Positions 1-7,981 of a stretch of 43,750 nt of DNA are shown here, piece by piece. The notes under the pieces were generated by a model. The model ran no database searches. It was not told where the DNA came from and saw nothing but the letters and a program-made list of their open reading frames with translations. Position numbers and translations under genes: made by a program. The stretch covers positions 1-43,750 of the forward strand of contig DASSBJ010000030.1 of the NCBI GenBank assembly GCA_035698885.1. The letters run 5' to 3'. The stretch is from VRUE01 sp035698885. GTDB taxonomy: Bacteria; Actinomycetota; Thermoleophilia; Solirubrobacterales; 70-9. Position 1 is the first letter of the stretch. Each line of letters begins with the position of its first letter.

Positions 1-1391
1 GCGAGGACGCGGTCCTCGACCTTGACCGGCTCTTCCGGGCCGGCGTCGGAGTAGCCGGGGACGTCGCCGCCCTCGAGCGGGCCGCCGGTCTCCAGCGCGC
101 GGTCGTAGGGGCCCGCCTCGTCGGCGCCGTTGCGGGCCAGCCAGCGGTCGCGGACGATGCGCAGCATCTCGTTGTGCGGGCGCAGGGTCGAGCGCCGCGC
201 CTCGCGGTCGATCGAGACCATCGCCTTCTCGCCCGGGGCGAGCGGCTTCGGCTCGGAGACCATCTCGCCGACGGCGACGACGCCGGGCTCGGAGCTGAAG
301 ACGAAGTCATCGCCGGTCTCCACCTGCCACAGCGGCCGCAGGCCGAGCGCGTCGGCGGAGAACGCGCACTCGTCGCCGTGGCGGGCGATCAGCGCCACCG
401 GGCCCTGCGCGAACGGGCCCATCGCCTGGCGCAGGTACATGTAGAAGCGGTGCAGGTCGTCGGGCAGCGAGCGGATCTCGTTGACGATCGGCGGCACGAC
501 CATCTCCATCGCCTCGGCGAGGCTGAGCCCGTCGCGGTTGACCAGCGTGGCGATCGTCCGGTTGAGGTCCTGGGAGTCCGAGGAGCCCGGCTGGATCGGC
601 ACGCCGAGCATCCGCGCCTCCTGGCGCAGCTGGGCGATCGTGTTGATCTCGCCGTTGTGGCCGAGCACCGAGAACGGCTGCACTCGCTTGAACGAGGGCC
701 AGGTGTTGGTCGAGTAGCGGTTGTGGCCGAAGGCGCCGATCGTCTCGAAGCGCTCGTCGTGCAGGTCCGGGTAGTACCGGCCGAGCACGTTCGGCGCGCC
801 CATCACCTTGTAGACGCAGATCGTCGCCGAGAGCGAGGGGATGTGGACGCCGAGCTCGCGCTCGAGCTCGATCAGCAGGTCGAACAGCACACGGTCGCGA
901 TTCGAGGCGTCGGCGACGAGGCCGCCGATCTGCCAGAAGTGGGGCTCCTCCTCGCGCGCGGTCGGGCCGAGCGCCGGCGAGTTCACGGCGCCGAGGCGCT
1001 CGGCGAGGATGCGGAAGCCGCCGGCGCCGAGGATCTCGCGCGCGTCGTGCTGGACCTTCTCCAGGTCCTGCGAGCGCTCGACGAAGATGTGGGCGACGGC
1101 GAAGGCGTCGTCGAGGGTCAGCGAGGGGTCGTGGCCGCCGGCGCGGACCTCCTCGGCCCAGATCCTGCGCGGGATGTCGACCAACAGGCCGCAGCCGTCG
1201 CCCTCGCCGTCGACGTTGCCCGCCCGGTGCAGCATCTTCTGCAGCGCCGGGATCGCGCGCTCGACCGGCTCGTGGCTCGGAGTCGCGTCCTTGCGCACCG
1301 AGGCGTAGATCGCACAGGCGTCCTTGTCCTCGACGCTGGGCGGCGAGACGAGCGGCCGGTAGGCACGCTCCGGCGAGTAGAAATCAGACAC
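1..1391 (-). CDS. Glutamate synthase large-subunit-like protein, N-terminal part (partial at window edge)
   Basis: The frame is open from a GTG at 1391 to the left edge (463 complete codons), so the C-terminal end is missing. The translation matches the class II glutamine amidotransferase domain of GltB-type glutamate synthases: DAC26 near the N-terminus, an HRAGNVDGEGDGCG segment, GHNRYSTNTWPS, LGHNGEINT, SSDSQDLN, and a LGLRPLW-containing segment. In that family Cys is the glutaminase nucleophile and the domain releases ammonia from glutamine for glutamate synthesis. The start is chosen because GGGAGG lies 5 nt upstream; an ATG overlapping it by one base is in another frame. Odd: the residues after the Cys are A-I-Y, not the usual G-V-G. 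A TATAAT box lies about 60 bases upstream. The FMN and Fe-S domains lie outside the window, so a standalone amidotransferase cannot be excluded. Confidence 0.8.
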   Translation of the reverse strand, partial: MSDFYSPERAYRPLVSPPSVEDKDACAIYASVRKDATPSHEPVERAIPALQKMLHRAGNVDGEGDGCGLLVDIPRRIWAEEVRAGGHDPSLTLDDAFAVAHIFVERSQDLEKVQHDAREILGAGGFRILAERLGAVNSPALGPTAREEEPHFWQIGGLVADASNRDRVLFDLLIELERELGVHIPSLSATICVYKVMGAPNVLGRYYPDLHDERFETIGAFGHNRYSTNTWPSFKRVQPFSVLGHNGEINTIAQLRQEARMLGVPIQPGSSDSQDLNRTIATLVNRDGLSLAEAMEMVVPPIVNEIRSLPDDLHRFYMYLRQAMGPFAQGPVALIARHGDECAFSADALGLRPLWQVETGDDFVFSSEPGVVAVGEMVSEPKPLAPGEKAMVSIDREARRSTLRPHNEMLRIVRDRWLARNGADEAGPYDRALETGGPLEGGDVPGYSDAGPEEPVKVEDRVL

Positions 1392-1453
1392 ATCTACCTC
1401 CCGGTTTCCGCGCCTTCTCCGAGCGGGCGCGCGACGGGTTTGCAGGTTGGCGG

Positions 1454-1459
1454 ATTATA
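1454..1459 (-). promoter_or_regulatory. -10 box (TATAAT) for the glutamate synthase-like gene
   Basis: A perfect TATAAT on the minus strand lies between the stop of the upstream propeller gene and the GTG at 1391. The predicted transcription start near 1447 would give a leader of about 55 nt that contains the GGGAGG ribosome site. No good -35 hexamer is seen at 17 nt spacing. Confidence 0.55.
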
Positions 1460-1462
1460 GGG

Positions 1463-2524
1463 CTAGCGGCCCCAGCCCGGTTCGAAGGCGTGCTTGGCGA
1501 GCACCTTCGGCTTGCCGTGCGGGAAGCGCACCGTCGCGACGTCGGTCTGGCCGATGCCGCCCAGGAAGCCGCCGTCGGTGCCGAGCACGAGCTTGCCGTC
1601 GGCGCTGAAGCCGGAGCCGACGAACCCCTGCTCGGTCGCTTCGACCAGCGGCCGCTGGGCGCCGGTCTTCGGGTTGACGGCGACCGCGTAGGTCAGATCC
1701 TGGCCGCCGAACTGGGCGAGCAGGCGGTTGCCGCTCGGCGACCAGGCGGTGGGCGTGAGCCCCAGTGCCAGCGGGCTGACCTTCGTGTGGGTGAGGCGCC
1801 GCACCTGCATGCCCGCGGCGTTCATCAGGTAGAGCTCGTTCTTGGGCCCGTACCTGCGCTTCTTCGCGCCGAGCTGCTTGGCGAAGACGATCGTGCCGTC
1901 CGGCCCCCAGACCGGGTTGACCGAGCGCCGGTCGCCGGTCAGCCGATGGTGGAATCGAGGCGGCTGCACGTACTGCCTGCCCGGGACCGGGATTTCGAAT
2001 GAGTAGATGTCGCTCCTCGGCGGATAATCTTCGCTCGGCGAGCGCCCGTAGGCGACGGCGCCGCCTTCGGGATCGAAGCTGGCGCCGTTGAAGAAGCCGC
2101 GCGCGATCGTCCGCTGCGAGCCGTCTTCGGTGTCGATCAGGACGAGCCGCTGCGCGCCGAGTTCAGGGCCCAGCACCGCGACCAGCGACTTCGAGTCCGG
2201 CGACCAGGCGAAGACATAGGGATTGCGCCAGTTCTTCGCCAGCACCGACGGCGGCGCGCTTCGATCGGCCGGCGCGAGGACGAGCTCGGGCGGCTTGTTC
2301 GAGGCGAAGCCGCCGCGCATCAGGGCGACGATCCGGCCGTCGGGCGAGATGTGCGGGTTCGAGCCGGCCAGCAGCCTGTGCGCCCCCTTTCCGTTGTCGT
2401 TCGCCACCCAGACCTGCGGGTGCAGCGGCTTGCGCACGAACGTCAGCGTCGCCTGGGCCGCAGTGGGGAGCGCGATGAGCGCAGTCGCTGACGCGACCAA
2501 AAGTGGGAACGTGAACCTACGCAC
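1463..2524 (-). CDS. Secreted TolB/PD40-type beta-propeller protein
   Basis: 353 residues from a GTG start. Residues 1-26 form a signal peptide (basic MRR, a hydrophobic stretch and an AQA cleavage-like site), so the mature protein is exported. The rest carries repeated propeller-blade motifs of the WD40-like PD40 type: SPDGRIVALMRGG, FAWSPDSKSLVAV, WSPSGNRLLAQFGG and FSADGKLVLGTDGG. Such propellers bind partners or ligands; no catalytic motif is visible and the exact role is unknown. It lies 41 bases after the large hydrolase gene on the same strand. A TACGAT hexamer ending 6 nt before the GTG, with no Shine-Dalgarno, suggests its own leaderless transcript in addition to possible read-through. 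Confidence 0.8.
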   Translation of the reverse strand: MRRFTFPLLVASATALIALPTAAQATLTFVRKPLHPQVWVANDNGKGAHRLLAGSNPHISPDGRIVALMRGGFASNKPPELVLAPADRSAPPSVLAKNWRNPYVFAWSPDSKSLVAVLGPELGAQRLVLIDTEDGSQRTIARGFFNGASFDPEGGAVAYGRSPSEDYPPRSDIYSFEIPVPGRQYVQPPRFHHRLTGDRRSVNPVWGPDGTIVFAKQLGAKKRRYGPKNELYLMNAAGMQVRRLTHTKVSPLALGLTPTAWSPSGNRLLAQFGGQDLTYAVAVNPKTGAQRPLVEATEQGFVGSGFSADGKLVLGTDGGFLGGIGQTDVATVRFPHGKPKVLAKHAFEPGWGR

Positions 2525-2565
2525 TCGACAATCGTAGTGGCTTCAGCGTGCCAGGTGATGCCCCT

Positions 2566-5500
2566 CTACCCCACCGGAAGGAACCGCCATCCCTGCGCTC
2601 CCGTGCCGTTGCAGGGCCACTGGTCGATTTTGTTGCCGTTGTTGAGCCCGGAAGTCCAGTCGTCGATGCACTGGCCAGAATGCAGGACGGAGAAGTGGAT
2701 GAATTCGCCGCCGTCTCCCTTCCAGAGCTGGCCGTTGTTGCCTGCGTATTCGCCAAGGCAGTCCCACTCGATCAGCTGCACCCCTTCGGTATAGCTTTCC
2801 CCTGGTACGGTCAGGCACTGCCCAGCATTGTTGCCGCCAGGCTCATTGAATCTAATCTGGAAGTAGGGCCAGCGGGCCGACGGGTACCAGGTGACCAGCT
2901 GTCCGTCGCCCGGCTGGGGGTTTCCGCTGCAGTCCCACTGGAGGATTTTCGTCCCGTTGTCCGGCCGGCCTTCATTGGCGCTCAGGCACTTGCCCGAGGT
3001 CTGGTTGACCAGATGGTAGCCCCTGTGGACGGTAAAGTACTGGTAGCCCCCGTCGGACGCTCCAAGCGTCGTGTTGCCGTCGAAGACTACGTGCGCCCGC
3101 CACTGCCCGACGCCGACTCCCCAGTAGTCACGCTCGAAGTGCCCGGAGCTGTTGACTTCGAGGTTGAAACTCTCGCCTTCCTGGTACTGGTACACGCCAC
3201 CGATGTCCTTCGCGAGGTTGACGTGGACCGTCGCGCCGCCGGTCGGGTACCCGGAGAGGTCGATCTGGCCGCCGAAGGTCACCAGACCCGGTTCGCCCTG
3301 CAGCACTTCGGGGTTGTTGGGGTTGACGTGGGTCGTGACCGGGGGCGCGTCGACCGACCTCAGTTCCCAATGCTGGGCATTGGTTTCGTTACAGGGCCAC
3401 TGGTCGATTTTGTTGCCGTTGCCCGCACCCGATTCCCAATCGTCCATGCACTGGCCGGTGTGCTGAATCGTGAAGTTCCAGCCGTTGGAGCTGCCGTAGC
3501 GGCGCCATTCTTGCACCGAGGGGATCGGGTCGGCGCAAGCCCACTGCTGCAGCTGCTCGCCCGCGGCGGTACTGTCGTTCTTGACGTCGACGCACTTGTC
3601 GGAGTTGCGGGCGATGATCTGGAAGTGGTCGGGCCAGGTGCCGGTATTGACCGGCTTGACCGTGAAGGTCTGGCCGTTGGTCGCGGGTGAATGGCAGTCC
3701 CAAAGCCAACCCAGAGCGGCGTTGTCGGGACTTTCGAAGGCAATGTCGAGGCACTTGCCGGTCGCCTTGTTGACGATCTGATAGCCGTCGTGGATTTCGA
3801 ATTCGTGATAGCCAGATTCAGATTCGTCGAGAGATTCCTGTTCGGGGAACACCACCTTCACCCGCCATTTACCGGTACCAACCGGCCAGTACCGGGCTTC
3901 GTAGACGCCTCCGTTCACTACCGGGTGAGGTTCATAAGTGCTCTTGTAGACCCACTGACCGTTTTCCCACTTGGAGAAGTCCACGTTTACGTACTTTCCG
4001 TAGACGGTGCCTTCATTCCAAGTGACGCCGCCCTTGACGGTCACCCACCCCGGGTTGCCGTTCAGCTTCTGGACCGGGTCTTCGATGTAGACGCTGGTGT
4101 TCGGGGAGGGGACGAAGGTGCGGTCTTCGCCTTCGGCTCTTTCGCCATTTTCGTTTTCGGAGACCGCCCGGTAGTGGTAGGTCTGATTTTCAGCCAGGCC
4201 CGTTACCTCTTCACTTTCGACGTGCTTTTCGCCTTCTTCAAAGCCAGCGCTGCGCGCACCGGTGAAGGAGCCGTAGCTGGTGGTGGGACCGTACTTGTAC
4301 CAGACGATGGTCGGCGATCCCTTGGGGTCGATCTCGGCACTCATCGTGGCGCGGTGACTTCTCGTCTTGGTCCCCCCCGTTTTGGTCCCGGCAGGAACAG
4401 GCCACTTACTCACACCGGTCTCTTCCTGGAACCCGTACCAGGCGGGTCTGTAGTTGCCCGCGGCACCGCGCAGGCCGCTTCGGTAGTCCCAGCTGTTGGT
4501 ATTGACATTGTACGGGTGGCTCGTGATGTCTTGAATGTTGTAGTAGAAGACGTTGCGGATTCCGAAGTTCTGCCAGTTCGCCTGGATCATCTCAAACGTC
4601 GATTCGACAAGTTCCCGCTGCACGGTCAGGGAGACTGCGGGATGATGTTCCGGGTCCCAGGTCTGGGTAGGCCATCCCAGCTCGTTGAGCCAGAGGTCCT
4701 TGGAGGAGCCGAGGCAGTGACCGCTACCGTCCCGGTTCAGGCAGTCCAGCGCGTGCCGCGCCTCCTTGATGTTTCCCCTGACCTTGTCGCGGACCTCTTT
4801 GACCTGGTTGGGGCCCAACGGCGGGCCACCGTAGTTAGCCTTGAAGGCGTATGGGTGCAAACCGACGGCGTCATAATCGTCTCGGCCATACGGACCCATC
4901 TGGTTGAGGAATTCGGCGGGCGTGCGTTTGTGCTGGCGCTCGTCTGAGGTCGGAGCCCCGACGGATAGCAGGCCCCCGAGGACAATCCGCAGTTCGCCAT
5001 CGGCAGCTTCGTGCATAACGCCCGAGGCCCCTTCGAGCAGTTTCCCGAACCCTTCAGGATCGACGCTCCCGCAGCAGCTGTAGTTCTCCTCGTTGCCGAA
5101 CTCCCACCAGGTCGGGGGGTTCGGGACGGGGTTCCCGTTCTCCATTACCCCTCCCGGCCCGTAATGGTCAATGATCTGGTGTAGCAGTTCGAGGAAGTGC
5201 GTTTCTTGTTCTTGGTTCTGGGGGATGTCGCCTCCCACCTGCGGGAGGATCGTGATGCCTCGTCTGGCGGCGCGTTCGAAGATCTGATCGTAGTAGGACC
5301 ATTCCATCACCCCGGCCGGGTTCGGCCCGACAGCGATGCGCAACATCTTCGCGCCGGAGCGCTGGATCGCTTCGAGGTGGGATGGGTCCGCGGTCTGCGG
5401 CAGCACGCCGCTCCACATCATGTTGATGAAGTTGGTCGGCAGGATGTTCCCCGTGAACTTCGCTGTAAAGTGGGTTTCCTCTTCGCGTTCTTCGGCTTCC

Positions 5501-7938
5501 TGTTCGGGCGAGACCTCGCGGGGGGCGGTGGTGAAGGTCTGGTCTTCGCCGTGGTCGGTACCGCTTTCGTTGGTCGCCGCCACCCGGTAGTGGTAGGTGG
5601 TTTCCGGTTCGAGGAAGGCGATCGCCGCTTCCGGTTCGGCGTTGCCGGTTCCCGAGCCGATTTCTTCCCAGCCGCCGGGGCTTTCTTCGCCGTAAGCCGT
5701 GGTGGTGCCGTATTCAAACTTGTAGGACGTATCGCCGCCGTTCGGATCAATGACTCCTTCAAGGATCGCTTCGTTGGCGTCCACCGCGGTCGTTCCTTCG
5801 GTTTCCGCCTCGGGCATCATCGGTGTGTCGAAGATTTCGTCTTCCCCGTAGGAGACTCCCGCGTCGTTTTCTGCGACGACGCGGTAGTGGTATGTGGCGC
5901 CTTCCGTGAGGCCCGCCAGCAGCTCACTGACTTCGACATCCTGGCTGCCCGAGCCGATCGCTTTTGCCGTCAATGGAATCTTCGAGCCGTAAGCGGCCGT
6001 CGCTCCGTATTCGAACTGATATGTCGTCGCTGCGTTCTCCGGATTGACGCTGGCTCGTAGCGTCGCTTCAGTTGCCGTGACATCGGTTGCCGCGCTTGTC
6101 TCCACGATTGGTGGCCGTACCACGTCGAAGGTCCGTTCTGCGGGGGATTCATCCACGTTGCCGACATCATCAACAGCACGCACGCGGAACTCATGTCCGC
6201 CTGCCGCTAGAGACGAATAGACCTTCGGAGAATCGCAAGCGCCGTATTCTCCGGCATCGAGCTTGCAATCGAAGCTCGATCCTGGCTCCGTCGACGTAAA
6301 CGTGAACGTGGCTTCCTCCGACTGGATCGTTCCCGATGGGCCCGAGTCGATCGTCGTGTCGGGGGGGACGAGGTCGATGCGGCCAGCCCGGAAGTTGTAC
6401 ACCGTCCCGGCTCCGCCGTTCATCTCCACCCCAGCGTATCCGCTCGTGTACGTCGAGTCCTGCGCGCTGAGGGCAGGCGAGAGACTGCTGGTCCCGGTCC
6501 ACAACGTCAGATCTCCGCCTGAGGTCTCGGACAGCGTCATTGTCGAATTGACCGGCAGCGGGAATCCCGACACGGTGGCGAGCACAGTTCGCGTACCCGA
6601 GTCCCATCTGGACAACTCGACCTTGTAGTTGGTCGCCGTTCCGTCGACACCTGTGAATCTCGCCTCGTACCCCGTGCGAGCGCTTCCCGGATCCGGCATG
6701 TCAAGCCAAAGCGACATGTACTGTCCAGCCGGAGTAGAACCCGTCCCGACGGCCGATGACACGAGAACGGCTTCTTCGCCGTCGCTGAGCGTCGTGGGGT
6801 TCCAGTACGCACCGGCCAGGCCTCCGCTGGATCCGTAGCCGTGGTAGTAGCCCAGCCACGCGCCGCCTATCTCGCTCGCCCAGGCGGTCTTCGACCACTC
6901 GCCGGTGGCGAGCGGGACTTCGCTCCTGACGAAATCGTCCCTGATCGGGGTCTTGACCGTCGCCTGCCCGGCTTCGACAACCATGAAGCTCCGTTCCGCC
7001 GGCGTTGCATCCACACCGCCAGATCCGACGGCGCGAACCTTGAAGGTGTGCACCCCTTCCGCCAGTTCTGCGTAAGGTTTCGGGGAAGCGCATTCGCCGA
7101 AGCTGGCACCATCGAGCGCGCACTCGAAGGTGGCGCCGCTTTCCGACGCCTCGAAGGAAAATGACACGTTGGGGACGACGACGCCGGTCGGGCCGCTGGA
7201 GATGGTGGTGTCCGGAGCGCCTTGCGAGCTCAATGCCCCCGCCTTGAAATCGGTCAGGCGGGTGATGTTGCCCTTGGCCTCGACGCCGGCGGTGCCTTCC
7301 GCGAAGTCGGAATCTTCAGCGCTCAGCAGCGATTCGAAACCCGAGCCGGTGTCGGTCCAGGCTGAGACCGTGGCGCCTCGGTCGACGATCGCGAAGGAGT
7401 CGCCGTTTTCGAAGCTGTAGCTCGGTTTGGTGGCGAGCACGGTCTGGCTGCCCGACTGCCATTTGGAGAGCTCGACTTCGTAGGTGTTTGAAGCGGTCTC
7501 GGTGAAGCGCAGCTCATAGCCGGCTTTTGCGCCGCCGGGACTCGGCATGTCAAGCCAGAGGGAGAAGTAGCGTTCTGTGATTCCGGGGTTTGCGGCCATC
7601 GTCGCGGCGGCGGCGACGCCCGCTCCCGTGTCGGCTAGCGAGGGGTCGTAGTAGGCGCCGTTGAGCGCGAAGGCGTAGGCGTCCACCGCGCGCCAGCCTT
7701 CGGATGTGTCGGAGCCCTTGGGCGTATTGCCTCCTGCCCAGCCCAGGGTCGACCAGCCGGTTTCGAATCGTTCGAGCGAGGCGTTGCTCCCGTCGAAGGG
7801 CTCGGCCACGGCGAGGTTGGTGAGCTGTTCGGGGGTGCTGGAAGCGATAGCGCCAGCCGGCAGCGCGAAGATGATCGCGACGAGAAGAGCGCCTCCAAGA
7901 GCCAATCGACTAAACATCGTTATGCAATGGGTCCTCAC
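2566..7938 (-). CDS. Large modular secreted glycoside-hydrolase-like protein with two ricin B lectin domains
   Basis: 1790 residues. GTG 7938 is chosen because AAGGGGA lies 8 nt upstream; the frame extends further upstream, but that part overlaps the previous gene. Modules by approximate residue: signal peptide 1-33; LamG-like 40-240; Ig-like 245-325; LamG-like 330-523; Ig-like 525-604; two FN3-like modules 605-805; a TIM-barrel-type hydrolase domain 825-1170; FN3-like 1180-1275; Ig-like 1277-1384; ricin B lectin 1385-1526; Ig-like 1530-1638; ricin B lectin 1640-1790. The barrel has W-E-F-G-N-E950 (candidate acid/base) and W-L-N-E1086 (candidate nucleophile), as in clan GH-A retaining hydrolases. 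The ricin domains carry QxW motifs and paired cysteines. Inference: an extracellular polysaccharide-degrading or glycan-binding enzyme; GH family and substrate are not assigned. Codon use is less GC-biased than in the flanking amino acid genes. It follows the RTX gene after 43 bases. Confidence 0.85.
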   Translation of the reverse strand: MRTHCITMFSRLALGGALLVAIIFALPAGAIASSTPEQLTNLAVAEPFDGSNASLERFETGWSTLGWAGGNTPKGSDTSEGWRAVDAYAFALNGAYYDPSLADTGAGVAAAATMAANPGITERYFSLWLDMPSPGGAKAGYELRFTETASNTYEVELSKWQSGSQTVLATKPSYSFENGDSFAIVDRGATVSAWTDTGSGFESLLSAEDSDFAEGTAGVEAKGNITRLTDFKAGALSSQGAPDTTISSGPTGVVVPNVSFSFEASESGATFECALDGASFGECASPKPYAELAEGVHTFKVRAVGSGGVDATPAERSFMVVEAGQATVKTPIRDDFVRSEVPLATGEWSKTAWASEIGGAWLGYYHGYGSSGGLAGAYWNPTTLSDGEEAVLVSSAVGTGSTPAGQYMSLWLDMPDPGSARTGYEARFTGVDGTATNYKVELSRWDSGTRTVLATVSGFPLPVNSTMTLSETSGGDLTLWTGTSSLSPALSAQDSTYTSGYAGVEMNGGAGTVYNFRAGRIDLVPPDTTIDSGPSGTIQSEEATFTFTSTEPGSSFDCKLDAGEYGACDSPKVYSSLAAGGHEFRVRAVDDVGNVDESPAERTFDVVRPPIVETSAATDVTATEATLRASVNPENAATTYQFEYGATAAYGSKIPLTAKAIGSGSQDVEVSELLAGLTEGATYHYRVVAENDAGVSYGEDEIFDTPMMPEAETEGTTAVDANEAILEGVIDPNGGDTSYKFEYGTTTAYGEESPGGWEEIGSGTGNAEPEAAIAFLEPETTYHYRVAATNESGTDHGEDQTFTTAPREVSPEQEAEEREEETHFTAKFTGNILPTNFINMMWSGVLPQTADPSHLEAIQRSGAKMLRIAVGPNPAGVMEWSYYDQIFERAARRGITILPQVGGDIPQNQEQETHFLELLHQIIDHYGPGGVMENGNPVPNPPTWWEFGNEENYSCCGSVDPEGFGKLLEGASGVMHEAADGELRIVLGGLLSVGAPTSDERQHKRTPAEFLNQMGPYGRDDYDAVGLHPYAFKANYGGPPLGPNQVKEVRDKVRGNIKEARHALDCLNRDGSGHCLGSSKDLWLNELGWPTQTWDPEHHPAVSLTVQRELVESTFEMIQANWQNFGIRNVFYYNIQDITSHPYNVNTNSWDYRSGLRGAAGNYRPAWYGFQEETGVSKWPVPAGTKTGGTKTRSHRATMSAEIDPKGSPTIVWYKYGPTTSYGSFTGARSAGFEEGEKHVESEEVTGLAENQTYHYRAVSENENGERAEGEDRTFVPSPNTSVYIEDPVQKLNGNPGWVTVKGGVTWNEGTVYGKYVNVDFSKWENGQWVYKSTYEPHPVVNGGVYEARYWPVGTGKWRVKVVFPEQESLDESESGYHEFEIHDGYQIVNKATGKCLDIAFESPDNAALGWLWDCHSPATNGQTFTVKPVNTGTWPDHFQIIARNSDKCVDVKNDSTAAGEQLQQWACADPIPSVQEWRRYGSSNGWNFTIQHTGQCMDDWESGAGNGNKIDQWPCNETNAQHWELRSVDAPPVTTHVNPNNPEVLQGEPGLVTFGGQIDLSGYPTGGATVHVNLAKDIGGVYQYQEGESFNLEVNSSGHFERDYWGVGVGQWRAHVVFDGNTTLGASDGGYQYFTVHRGYHLVNQTSGKCLSANEGRPDNGTKILQWDCSGNPQPGDGQLVTWYPSARWPYFQIRFNEPGGNNAGQCLTVPGESYTEGVQLIEWDCLGEYAGNNGQLWKGDGGEFIHFSVLHSGQCIDDWTSGLNNGNKIDQWPCNGTGAQGWRFLPVG

Positions 7939-7981
7939 CGTCGTTTCCCCTTCTTGTCTGTCATTCTTCGCTTTGCCGTCA

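Noticed and set aside
174..1460. Long plus-strand frame (428 codons) opposite the glutamate synthase-like gene
   Set aside because: It is an antisense shadow: low-complexity Arg/Ala/Val/Asp-rich translation, while the minus strand shows conserved amidotransferase motifs.
2548..6060. Several plus-strand frames of 280-420 codons opposite the modular hydrolase gene
   Set aside because: The translations have no domain logic and mirror the minus-strand repeats; the minus frame has a signal peptide and recognisable modules.
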